In this document: positions 22,755 through 29,514 of the stretch, in pieces
Numbering within the stretch: the stretch's first letter is position 1
Layout: every line of letters starts with the position of its first letter
Assembly (NCBI GenBank): GCA_003482405.1
Contig: DMZB01000170.1
Location: 1 to 29,514 of the forward strand
From: Lactobacillus sp.
Lineage (GTDB): Bacteria > Bacillota > Bacilli > Lactobacillales > Lactobacillaceae
Reading direction: 5' to 3'
DNA: 29,514 nt
Translations under genes and position numbers: made by a program
The notes under the pieces: model-generated
Seen by the model: the letters and a program-made list of their open reading frames with translations, nothing else
The model's database searches: none
Told to the model about the DNA's origin: nothing

Positions 22755-23117
22755 ATGAATCCTAAACGAAAACAAGAATTGTTGGATCAATACGCGAAGA
22801 TCGAAATTGATTACGGCGTGATTCAGCTCAAAAATAAGGTTAATGGTAAAATTTATATTGCTGCCGTTCCGAACCTCAAAGATCGCTGGTCTTTTTACCA
22901 ACAAAATCTTGATAACGGTAGTATCCAAAACCCAGAATTATTAGCGGATTGGCGAAAATACGGTGTCGACAACTTTGAATTTAGTGAATTGTATCGAAAG
23001 GACGCCACCGACGTTTTAAACATGCGTCACACACTCAAAGAACTCAAAAAAGAATGGCTTACTAAACTACAGCCGTTTGGCGACCATGGTTATAATCAAC
23101 CGATGAAAGAACTTTAA
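22755..23117 (+). CDS. GIY-YIG nuclease-like protein with degenerate motif
   Basis: 120 aa. The layout fits the small GIY-YIG family of Firmicutes: GVIQLKNKVNGKIYIAAVPN, LKDRW, then LLADWRKYGVDNFEFSELY with the downstream Glu, and a C-terminal EWLTKLQPFGDHGYNQP. In active enzymes the first strand reads GIY and the second YIG; here they are GVI and YIA, so the catalytic Tyr of the first motif is lost, while the Arg and Glu remain. The ATG has a very strong AAAGGAGG. It follows the mosaic repeat block and has no clear operon partner. Function unknown; it may bind but not cut nucleic acid. Confidence 0.7.
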   Translation: MNPKRKQELLDQYAKIEIDYGVIQLKNKVNGKIYIAAVPNLKDRWSFYQQNLDNGSIQNPELLADWRKYGVDNFEFSELYRKDATDVLNMRHTLKELKKEWLTKLQPFGDHGYNQPMKEL

Positions 23118-23127
23118 TGAGCTGTAC

Positions 23128-23175
23128 AAAAATTAACCCAGATACTGGCAAATCTCGTCAGTAGCTGGGTTAATT
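23128..23175 (-). terminator. Intrinsic terminator of the copper ATPase gene
   Basis: Stem TTAACCCAG/CTGGGTTAA with inner arms TACTG/CAGTA; on the minus strand it is followed by TTTTTG. Toward the plus strand it has no T-run, so it is weaker there for the GIY-YIG gene. Confidence 0.75.
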
Positions 23176-23212
23176 ACGTTCTTATTCCAATTCAATCTGG
23201 GCCTAATTGCAC

Positions 23213-25252
23213 TCAAATCTTCAACGTTTGTGCATTGATTGCGACAACTACGGTACTGAGTCCCATGAGCAAGGCACCTACTGCTGGACTGAGAATGACA
23301 ACCGCAAACGCCAGCAATCCAGCCGCCAACGGAATGGCAAAAATGTTATAACCTGCCCCAAACCACAAGTTTTGAACCATCTTACGAGTCGTGTTGTGCG
23401 CTAAATCAAGGAAGTGCAAAATGTCGGACGGGTCACTGCGAACCAGGACGATGTCGGCGGAATCCACCGCAACATCCGTGCCTGCACCAATAGCGATTCC
23501 AATGTCGGAACGCACCAAACTCGGTGCATCGTTAACACCATCGCCGACCATCGCAACGACCAACCCTTGGTCTTGGTATTGCTTGACGATAACTTCCTTA
23601 TCCTCTGGTTTTAACTCCCCATGCACGTCTTCGTCGGGAATACCGAGCCGCTTGGCAATTAATCCGGCAACCTGTTTGTTATCACCGGTTAGCATAACAG
23701 GGCGAATACCACGCGCCTTCAGTCCATTGATCAAGGCTTTAGAGCTTTCCTTTAATTGATCGCCTTGAGCGGCCCACCCTAGCAAACGATTATCGCTGAC
23801 CAGGAAACTAACAGTGTTGCCCTGTGCAGAAAGCTCATTGAATTTATCTTTGTCAAAGTCAATCTTGTTTTCGTTCACGTAACGTTCGTTAACGATTGCG
23901 ACATGGTGGCCTTGATAATCGCCTTCAATCCCAGTACCTGGCAAATTATTAATGTTGTCCACCACGACGCTTTCTTTTTGTCGAGCATCCAATTCCTTAA
24001 TGATGCCAACGGACAGTGGATGCGAAGACCCGGCTTCCAATCCACCCATGATGGCCAACACTTCATCAGCATTATAGTCAGGCGTGAAGCCTTCAACATC
24101 GGAAACCGCAAAGTTACCTTCAGTTAATGTCCCCGTTTTATCCATCATAACTGCATTCAAACGTTTGGCATCTTCCAAGGCTTGGCGTTTTCGAGTCAAT
24201 AACCCATTCTTCGCACCAATGGATGTAGAACGTGCCACAACCAACGGAATCGCCAGCCCCAAAGCATGCGGACAAGCGATGACTAGAATCGTAACCATAC
24301 GTTCAAGGGCAAAGTTAAAGTTTTTGTTGATCACCCACCAAAGGATAAACGCTAAAATTGCGACTCCGACGGCAACATACACCAACCAACCCGCCACGCG
24401 ATCCGCAATCCCTTCAGCGTTTGACTTTTCCTTTTGCGCATTGTTGACCAACTGCATAACTTGTGACAGATATCCGGATTCACCGGTCCCAGTGACCTTT
24501 ACCTTAATGACACCGGCCCCATTAGTGGAACCGCCAATAACATCGTCACCAACGTCCTTCGCGACATCGCGCGCTTCACCAGTAACCATGGCCTCGTTAA
24601 CCGACGTTTGCCCATCAACGATAGACCCATCAGTTGGAATGTTTTCACCGGCTTTGACCATGACGATTTGATCAACTTGAACTTCCGACAATGGTACGTC
24701 TTTAGTTGAACCATCTGCCGTCACCAACGTCGCGTCGTTTGGTAATAAAGCCGCCATTTTTTGTAGTGCATTACCGGCTGACATAACCGCGTTCATTTCG
24801 ACCACGTGACCCAACAGCATAATGTCAATCAGCGTCGCCAGTTCCCAGAAAAAGTCCATAACATTACCTGAGGTGCTGACAAACGTATTCATGATAAACG
24901 CGTAAATACTGTAAAAATAGGAAACTGAAATTCCGATGGCAATCAACGTCATCATTTCCGGTTTATGATCCTTTAATTCCGCCTGCGCCCCCTTGATAAA
25001 GGGCGCCCCTCCGTAAAAGTACATAAACGAGGCCAAAATGACCAATACCCATTCCGAACCCGGAAATTTGAGTCCAGGATAAAAACGGTTAATCAACACC
25101 GGTGATAAAATAATAACGGGAATGGACACGACCAGCGATACCCAAAACTTCTGTTTGATATTACCCATGTGCATCATCGCACCGCCATGCTCCATGAGGT
25201 CGCTGTCGTTATCCATATCCATGCTTTGTTGACTCTGTGACATGTTCTTCAT
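23213..25252 (-). CDS. copB: CopB-type heavy-metal P1B ATPase (copper/silver export)
   Basis: 679 aa membrane ATPase that exports copper or silver. The N-terminus is Met/His-rich (MDMDNDSDLMEHGGAMMHMG) in place of a CxxC domain, as in CopB. Then come paired helices, TGE (224-226), the transmembrane metal motif CPH (327-329), the phosphorylation site DKTGTLT (371-377), SSHPLS (the HP motif), TGDN and GDGVNDAP. The C-terminal helix LSTVVVAINAQTLK closes the metal site. Start at ATG 25252 with GAGGGGAG upstream; the frame runs on to a TTG at 25270 that overlaps the binding site. No chaperone or CopY gene is adjacent, so regulation is from elsewhere. Confidence 0.93.
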   Translation of the reverse strand: MKNMSQSQQSMDMDNDSDLMEHGGAMMHMGNIKQKFWVSLVVSIPVIILSPVLINRFYPGLKFPGSEWVLVILASFMYFYGGAPFIKGAQAELKDHKPEMMTLIAIGISVSYFYSIYAFIMNTFVSTSGNVMDFFWELATLIDIMLLGHVVEMNAVMSAGNALQKMAALLPNDATLVTADGSTKDVPLSEVQVDQIVMVKAGENIPTDGSIVDGQTSVNEAMVTGEARDVAKDVGDDVIGGSTNGAGVIKVKVTGTGESGYLSQVMQLVNNAQKEKSNAEGIADRVAGWLVYVAVGVAILAFILWWVINKNFNFALERMVTILVIACPHALGLAIPLVVARSTSIGAKNGLLTRKRQALEDAKRLNAVMMDKTGTLTEGNFAVSDVEGFTPDYNADEVLAIMGGLEAGSSHPLSVGIIKELDARQKESVVVDNINNLPGTGIEGDYQGHHVAIVNERYVNENKIDFDKDKFNELSAQGNTVSFLVSDNRLLGWAAQGDQLKESSKALINGLKARGIRPVMLTGDNKQVAGLIAKRLGIPDEDVHGELKPEDKEVIVKQYQDQGLVVAMVGDGVNDAPSLVRSDIGIAIGAGTDVAVDSADIVLVRSDPSDILHFLDLAHNTTRKMVQNLWFGAGYNIFAIPLAAGLLAFAVVILSPAVGALLMGLSTVVVAINAQTLKI

Positions 25253-25574
25253 CGCGCTCCCCTCTTTCAACCTTTTACTACCTGACTTAATCGCGAAATA
25301 ACAGGCAACTCAGTTTGCATAGTTGTCATAATTTGTCTCATTCAAATGAATTACGACCTTCGTCACGAATCACTGGTTAGCACCAGACTCAACCACGTAC
25401 AAGCGCTGAGAACACATCATTAATTTCATGGGTAATGATAATTGGCGTTGTCTTTTTGCGCGAACAATTTAGCTCCACAATGATTAAGTTTTGACATTAT
25501 TGACGCTTTTTTGGTAAGTTCTGTGAGTTAATTTTCGGAGGACACCTACCAATTGGCCTTCTAAATAGCAACCC
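25253..25574. other. Intergenic region upstream of copB
   Basis: No gene is supported. It should hold the copB promoter. No CopY-type TACAnnTGTA operator is seen; a 5-bp palindrome ATTCA-AA-TGAAT lies at 25341-25352. Near 25511-25552 TTGGTAAGT and ACCTACCAA form an imperfect inverted repeat of unknown use. Confidence 0.5.
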
Positions 25575-25635
25575 TAAAAAAATACCTGCTGAAATCTTGA
25601 TGATGAATTTTTCATCGAGAAATCAACAGGTATTT
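25575..25635 (-). terminator. Intrinsic terminator of the CHRD-like gene
   Basis: AAATACCTG and CAGGTATTT form the base of a long stem with inner GATGA/TCATC pairing; on the minus strand it ends in a run of seven T. Confidence 0.85.
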
Positions 25636-25677
25636 ACTGTCTATCATTAATTAGTTCGCTCTAGTCTGAACACGAGT

Positions 25678-26238
25678 CTAGTCAGCTGCGTCAATCTTAC
25701 CAACCGCAATCGGCAATGTAACGTGTGCGTCATAAGGTCCAACTACGCCGGCTACCGTGTCTGGCAAGCTTAAGCTCTCTGGTACGCCATGAACGTAGAC
25801 CACTCGCTTATCGAGTTGCAAATCGGTAGTGCCAAACGCATTTTTGAACTGTTGTTGCAACTCAGCCAATGGCACTGTCTTTTCGTAAACAAAGTGACCC
25901 TCGCCATCAGAAACTGGGTAAGTGTCATTGGGAATGGCCATTTTTTCTGGCGCTGCATCAAATGGTACCATGGTTGTCCCTGAAACTGATTCCGTTTCGG
26001 GAAGATCCACGAAGCCATCGCCATTGGCATCTTGCGCAGACGTCGCAATCGCTGCGGCCTTACCTTCTGGGAAGCCATGGAAGTGCTCCCAGTGCCGCGT
26101 GTTTGCTGGTGTATCAAACATTTCAATTTTAATTGTCAGTGTGTCTTCATTCTCTGTGAATTCGGCTGTTCCATGTGGTGCGGAACCAATCTTATCTGCG
26201 TTTAAGGAAACAATTTTAGCGGTGTAATGTTTGGTCAT
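25678..26238 (-). CDS. Uncharacterised CHRD-like protein with His cluster and EF-hand-like loop
   Basis: 186 aa, no signal peptide or membrane segment. It shows a His cluster HWEHFHGFPEGK (about residues 49-60), a Ca-binding-type loop DANGDGFVDLPE, then SGTTMVPFDAAPE, YPVSDGEGHFVYEK and VVYVHGVPESL. The pattern resembles CHRD/Cu-Zn-SOD-like beta-sandwich proteins, which are usually secreted, while this one appears cytosolic. The His and Asp residues suggest metal binding. GGAGGG precedes the ATG. It stands alone between terminators, between the copper ATPase and a disulfide-oxidoreductase operon, which hints at a metal or oxidative stress role. That role is inference. Confidence 0.6.
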   Translation of the reverse strand: MTKHYTAKIVSLNADKIGSAPHGTAEFTENEDTLTIKIEMFDTPANTRHWEHFHGFPEGKAAAIATSAQDANGDGFVDLPETESVSGTTMVPFDAAPEKMAIPNDTYPVSDGEGHFVYEKTVPLAELQQQFKNAFGTTDLQLDKRVVYVHGVPESLSLPDTVAGVVGPYDAHVTLPIAVGKIDAAD

Positions 26239-26286
26239 GTTTAAACCCTCCGAAATTATGTTGTTTGTTAGAACACATTCATTATT

Positions 26287-26312
26287 AAACTAAATTGTGC
26301 AAAACTAAATTG
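26287..26312 (-). repeat. Direct repeat AAACTAAATTG upstream of the CHRD-like gene
   Basis: Two perfect 11-nt copies at 26287-26297 and 26302-26312, 15 bp apart, about 50-75 nt before the start codon, in the expected promoter region. A possible operator. Confidence 0.55.
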
Positions 26313-26341
26313 ATAAGCATCAAGGAAATCAAATTTAATTT

Positions 26342-26402
26342 AAAAAGGCCACTGCATTACAGTCCGATTCTGACTAAACGGATTGTAAAACAGTGACCTT
26401 TT
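26342..26402. terminator. Bidirectional intrinsic terminator
   Basis: AAAAAGGCCACTG pairs with CAGTGACCTTTT and the inner arms TTACAGTCCG/CGGATTGTAA extend the stem, with T/A runs at both ends. It ends the oxidoreductase operon on the minus strand. Confidence 0.85.
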
Positions 26403-26470
26403 AGATTGGTTGCACGCAACCACTTAAAAAATATACTTGCCGTGAATTTAGTTATCTTTGTTCGATTTTC

Positions 26471-27817
26471 TTATACGAGCAGCGCTGGAATCTTCGCAAT
26501 CAAGCTCGGAAAGGCATAGGCAACAGTTTCTTTCATCTTAGCTTCATTGAGTTTGAACCCAATGATGGTGGCAAAATTATTGATATCATCGGCAGCCTGT
26601 TGACCAACTTCTGATGCACCAACCAGTTGGTGTTGCTGGTCAAACACCAATGTTGCGCGGGCCAAATCATCGCCAGCACCAAGGTAATCAAAGTTCTGAT
26701 CAAACTTAACTTCCTTGAGAACGTATTTGTTCGGATTGGCCTTAGCCGTTGCCACACTAACACCTGTTTGGGCAATTTCTGGATACGTAAACGCAATCGA
26801 AGCTGCCAATGGGTAGACCAGCGGCTCATTTGTGCCGGCTTCCAACTGTTTTACGATATAACGCCCTTCCAAGTTACTGTAAGGTGCCAACTTAAGCGCA
26901 ACATCAGGATTCTTAGACACTACGTCCCCTGCCGCATAAACACCTGATACATTTGTCTGCATGTGATCATCTACCAGTATGCCATGGCGATCAAACTTAA
27001 TTCCCGCCTTATCAAGCTGCAGTGCCTCAACGTTTGGTACTCGACCAGTGACATTAACCACATAGTCAGCATCAAACTGTGCGCCAGTAGTCGTTTCCAC
27101 ACGGTACCCGTCGTCTCGTTTAGTAACTGCTTTGACAGGTTCATTAAAGTGGAATTTAATCCCACGTCGAATCATTTCGTCCACTACGACCTGTACATGA
27201 TCTGCGTCAAACGCCCCTAGTGCCCTGTCGAGACCTTCAACAATATCAACTTCCGCGCCAGCCGTATGAAGTACCGTTGCCAGCTCTAAACCAATGTACC
27301 CAGCTCCGATGAAAACTACATGTTTAGGCAAGGTACTGAGGTTAAAGACATCCTCATTTGTTTTGAGATACTCAGCCCCTGGAATTGGCAGTGAATTAGC
27401 ACGTTCACCCGTGGCAACGATAATCGTTTTAGCAGTATACTCCTCATCATTCACGCTAATGGTATGGGCGTCAACAAATGAACCCGTGCCATGAACGACA
27501 TCAAACCCTGACTGTTTAAAATCACGTTTGGCAATATCGGAGTATGTCTTAAAGGCTGCCTGCTTTGCGGCCATCAACTTCGGCCAATCGACCGTCGGCG
27601 AACCCGCTACGCCACGATCAGCAAGCTTTCGCGCTGTCAATATTGTCTTAATCGTGCCTTCAAGAAAAATCTTTGGCTCACAGCCCGTGTTTGGACATGT
27701 ACCCCCATAAGTATCCGATTCGATGACTAAAACACGTTTGTGACTCGCAATCAAATCTGGCTGAGCGCCGGTAATAACTGGCCCGGAACCGATAAAAATG
27801 TAATCGTAAGTTTTCAT
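26471..27817 (-). CDS. Pyridine nucleotide-disulfide oxidoreductase, glutathione/mercuric reductase-like
   Basis: 448 aa FAD/NAD(P)H flavoenzyme of class I, cytosolic. FAD motif YDYIFIGSGP, redox disulfide GGTCPNTGCEP (C41, C46), NAD motif VVFIGAGYIGLELA, and FAD-binding VYAAGDV. The FAD loop VITGAQ and the residue after GCEP are unusual (Lys in place of Ser-Lys). The C-terminal HPxxSE motif that supplies the catalytic His-Glu pair in glutathione reductases is missing; the aligned segment reads YAFPSLIAK. The substrate is therefore not clear. It lies 24 nt downstream of the ABM monooxygenase gene on the same strand, in one operon with a CsoR/CstR-like operator. Probable role: thiol or quinone/electrophile stress. 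Confidence 0.85.
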   Translation of the reverse strand: MKTYDYIFIGSGPVITGAQPDLIASHKRVLVIESDTYGGTCPNTGCEPKIFLEGTIKTILTARKLADRGVAGSPTVDWPKLMAAKQAAFKTYSDIAKRDFKQSGFDVVHGTGSFVDAHTISVNDEEYTAKTIIVATGERANSLPIPGAEYLKTNEDVFNLSTLPKHVVFIGAGYIGLELATVLHTAGAEVDIVEGLDRALGAFDADHVQVVVDEMIRRGIKFHFNEPVKAVTKRDDGYRVETTTGAQFDADYVVNVTGRVPNVEALQLDKAGIKFDRHGILVDDHMQTNVSGVYAAGDVVSKNPDVALKLAPYSNLEGRYIVKQLEAGTNEPLVYPLAASIAFTYPEIAQTGVSVATAKANPNKYVLKEVKFDQNFDYLGAGDDLARATLVFDQQHQLVGASEVGQQAADDINNFATIIGFKLNEAKMKETVAYAFPSLIAKIPALLV

Positions 27818-27841
27818 TTTGCTCTCCCTGCTGGCTGACTG

Positions 27842-28132
27842 TTAAGCGACAGAATAAATGCGAACTTCTGGATCGCCTTCAAATTGTTCACTCAGTTCTT
27901 TAAATACGTGCTGGATAAACAAATCACTCTTTAGGTAATTGGCAGCATCTTCAGCACTTTCAAACCCGTGTTGAACTTGCACATCCTTATCGCGAATCAG
28001 TAATTCCTTTGAGGTTGCGCCCTTAATACCAGTCAAAAACGGTTCCTTGTACTTTGTGTAAACGTTCGCTGCTGCCGCCCGGTTTTCTTCAGCAATATGC
28101 ATTGTAACTTGTAAATAAGCCTTTGTTGTCAT
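27842..28132 (-). CDS. Antibiotic-biosynthesis-monooxygenase (ABM) domain protein
   Basis: 96 aa, one ABM fold of the YgiN/quinol-monooxygenase type: KAYLQVTMHIAEENRAAAAN, LTGIKGATSKELLIRDKD, HGFESAEDAANYLKS, FKELSEQFEGDPEVRIYS. Members act on quinones or small electrophiles or are of unknown use. AAGGAG lies 8 nt before the ATG. It is the first gene of the operon with the disulfide oxidoreductase. The pairing suggests electrophile or quinone detoxification, which is inference. Confidence 0.75.
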   Translation of the reverse strand: MTTKAYLQVTMHIAEENRAAAANVYTKYKEPFLTGIKGATSKELLIRDKDVQVQHGFESAEDAANYLKSDLFIQHVFKELSEQFEGDPEVRIYSVA

Positions 28133-28175
28133 GTGATAATCTCCTTGTAAAAAGTAAGTATTAATTTCATTTACC

Positions 28176-28204
28176 GTTATACCCTACTAGGTATTTTTAC
28201 ACAA
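28176..28204 (-). promoter_or_regulatory. Promoter of the ABM/oxidoreductase operon with CsoR/CstR-like operator
   Basis: Minus strand -35 TTGTGT (28204-28199), 17-nt spacer, -10 TATAAC (28181-28176). The inverted repeat ATACC-CTACTA-GGTAT (28179-28194) lies between -35 and -10. Its AT-flanked GC-tract form is like known CsoR (copper) and CstR (persulfide) operators. Confidence 0.6.
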
Positions 28205-28236
28205 GTGTTTTGCTTAACATTTTTTACAATTTGTAA

Positions 28237-28277
28237 TAAAAAGCGCCTTAATCCAGCTTCACACTGGGATTAAGGCG
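28237..28277 (-). terminator. Intrinsic terminator of the APC permease gene
   Basis: A perfect 11-bp stem CGCCTTAATCC/GGATTAAGGCG around a 12-nt loop, followed on the minus strand by CTTTTTA. Confidence 0.9.
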
Positions 28278-28289
28278 TCCATCAATTAA

Positions 28290-29514
28290 TTACTCGTTTT
28301 TGTTTTCATATGGCTCATGTTTGTATTCACCTGGCTCAGGAGTGTCTTTCCCGGTCCATCGACGAATAAAGAACAATAGGCTGATCAAGCCAAGCACGAA
28401 GAAACCAATGCTGACGGAGATGCGCGTATCTGGATTGATGAACATAAAGATCACCACTAAAATAAGTGCAAAAATCGTAAAGTAGTTTGAGTACGGATAC
28501 CAAGGCATTTTAAACGGATGCGTGGCCATGACCTCAGGATTAGCGTGTCGGAAACGTAATTCAGACAGTAGAATGACAAACCACGGTACCATCCCTGGTA
28601 ACACGCTTGAACTATAGACCAATACAAAAATGTTCGCCGTCGCGTGATTAAAGGCTGATAACAACGTGTTCAGAATCAACCCAATAAGAATCCCCGCCGA
28701 AATCGCTAAAATCGAGCGATAAGGTACTTGCTGCTTCGACAATTTAGACAGCCCTTTATACGTTTCGCCATCTTTAGATAGTTTGTACAACATTCGACTG
28801 GAGCTGTAGATACCAGAATTCGTCCCCGACATTGCGGCCGTCAGAACGACAAAATTAATGATACCGGCGGCCCCGCTAATCCCGACTTTCGCAAACGTTT
28901 CAACAAATGGCGAGCCGATGGCAGATAAATGATTCCATGGATAAATTGTGACGATCACGAAAATTGCACCGATATAAAAGATTAAGATCCGCCAAACAAT
29001 GGACTTAACAGATGACACAATTGCCTTTTGTGGATTAGCGGCCTCACCTGCTGTAATACCTAAAACTTCAATTTCCTGATATGACCCAACAATCACTGAC
29101 AATGAAAAAATAAACCCTTTTAAGCCACCGGTAAAGAAACCGCCGTGTGACCACAAATTGCTTAAACCAACGGGCTGCCAGTGATTGCCTAAGCCAACGA
29201 AAATGACGAGCATCCCAAGTACGATCATCAAAATAATCGTGACCACTTTAATCATCGCAAAATAAAATTCCAAAGTGCCATAAGCGTGTGCAGAAGCTAA
29301 ATTAGCCATTGTTAAAATCGCGATGACCACTGCACCCGCGATCCAGTCAGACATGTTTGGCCACCAGTAATGTAAATATTCTCCAACAGCGATAACCTCG
29401 CTGATACCGACCACGATGTTCTGTAACACGCTGCTCCATTTAGTTATGTATCCAGCTAGGGGGTGAATATAATTTGTCGCATAATCCGCAAACGAACCAG
29501 TCGTGGGATTAACA
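28290..29514 (-). CDS. APC-superfamily amino-acid permease, 5' end outside window
   Basis: About 408 C-terminal residues of a 12-helix amino-acid/proton symporter; the frame is open to the right edge, so roughly the first 70-80 residues are missing. The visible part begins VNPTTGSFADYATNYIHPLA, typical of the AAT group (amino-acid transporters like GabP, ProY and LysP), followed by AGWW-like helices, FSLSVIVGSYQEIEVLGITA and GEAANPQKA, the conserved EIEVLGITAGEA region. The C-terminal tail is charged (GEYKHEPYENKNE). Substrate cannot be told from the sequence. A strong terminator follows. Confidence 0.9.
   Translation of the reverse strand, partial: VNPTTGSFADYATNYIHPLAGYITKWSSVLQNIVVGISEVIAVGEYLHYWWPNMSDWIAGAVVIAILTMANLASAHAYGTLEFYFAMIKVVTIILMIVLGMLVIFVGLGNHWQPVGLSNLWSHGGFFTGGLKGFIFSLSVIVGSYQEIEVLGITAGEAANPQKAIVSSVKSIVWRILIFYIGAIFVIVTIYPWNHLSAIGSPFVETFAKVGISGAAGIINFVVLTAAMSGTNSGIYSSSRMLYKLSKDGETYKGLSKLSKQQVPYRSILAISAGILIGLILNTLLSAFNHATANIFVLVYSSSVLPGMVPWFVILLSELRFRHANPEVMATHPFKMPWYPYSNYFTIFALILVVIFMFINPDTRISVSIGFFVLGLISLLFFIRRWTGKDTPEPGEYKHEPYENKNE

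Noticed and set aside
25415..25445. Zur/Fur-like GTAATGATAAT near copB
   Set aside because: Only half of the palindrome is present and it is about 170 nt from the start codon.

Overview
The window looks like a chromosomal segment from a low-to-mid GC Lactobacillaceae species. Evidence: strong AGGAGG-type ribosome binding sites, a T-box leader of Lactobacillales type, an ECF transporter, an LCP wall-assembly protein, NCS2 purine and APC amino-acid permeases, and a CopB-type copper ATPase. No rRNA, tRNA, phage, transposase or CRISPR array was found. The genus cannot be fixed from the sequence alone.

Layout. (1) 1-1872, minus strand: an ECF vitamin/precursor transporter (S component plus the start of its ATPase) behind a T-box leader whose specifier reads best as AUG (Met). 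About 350 nt of mosaic repeat lies between the leader terminator and the genes. (2) 1940-5929, minus: CoA-disulfide-reductase-like flavoprotein with a rhodanese domain lacking its cysteine, an orphan zinc/manganese-binding protein behind a Zur-like box, a membrane-anchored XRE regulator, and ndk. (3) 6120-13033: two SDR/epimerase operons, a small XRE-TM regulator, an LCP protein, an ABC-2 permease remnant, and an MmyB-type regulator divergent from the second SDR operon across a clear palindromic operator. (4) 13052-13540: a probable guanidine-IV riboswitch in front of a Gdx/SugE guanidinium exporter. (5) 13642-14307: AbrB-type antitoxin with Doc toxin. (6) 14408-15976: PurR-box-controlled purine permease. 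(7) 16236-18608: a metal island with a CDF-like transporter, CadD, a CzrA-type zinc sensor and a second, atypical peptide deformylase, with CATATG-containing sites in front of the genes. (8) 18788-22374: a three-gene cassette under one strong promoter: zinc-ribbon/LuxR-HTH/DUF2087 regulator, an unrecognised 147-aa protein, and a 744-aa MoxR-type AAA+ ATPase fused to a VWA domain. (9) 22376-23117: a second block of the mosaic repeat and a degenerate GIY-YIG protein. (10) 23213-29514, minus: CopB ATPase, a CHRD-like protein, a disulfide-oxidoreductase/ABM-monooxygenase operon with a CsoR/CstR-like operator, and a truncated APC permease.

The two most unusual items are the one-polypeptide MoxR-VWA cassette, and the mosaic intergenic repeat family. 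The repeat's 66-68 nt hairpin module occurs three times here and shows compensatory base changes, which points to a conserved RNA or DNA fold. Several smaller modules of the family sit directly after stop codons.
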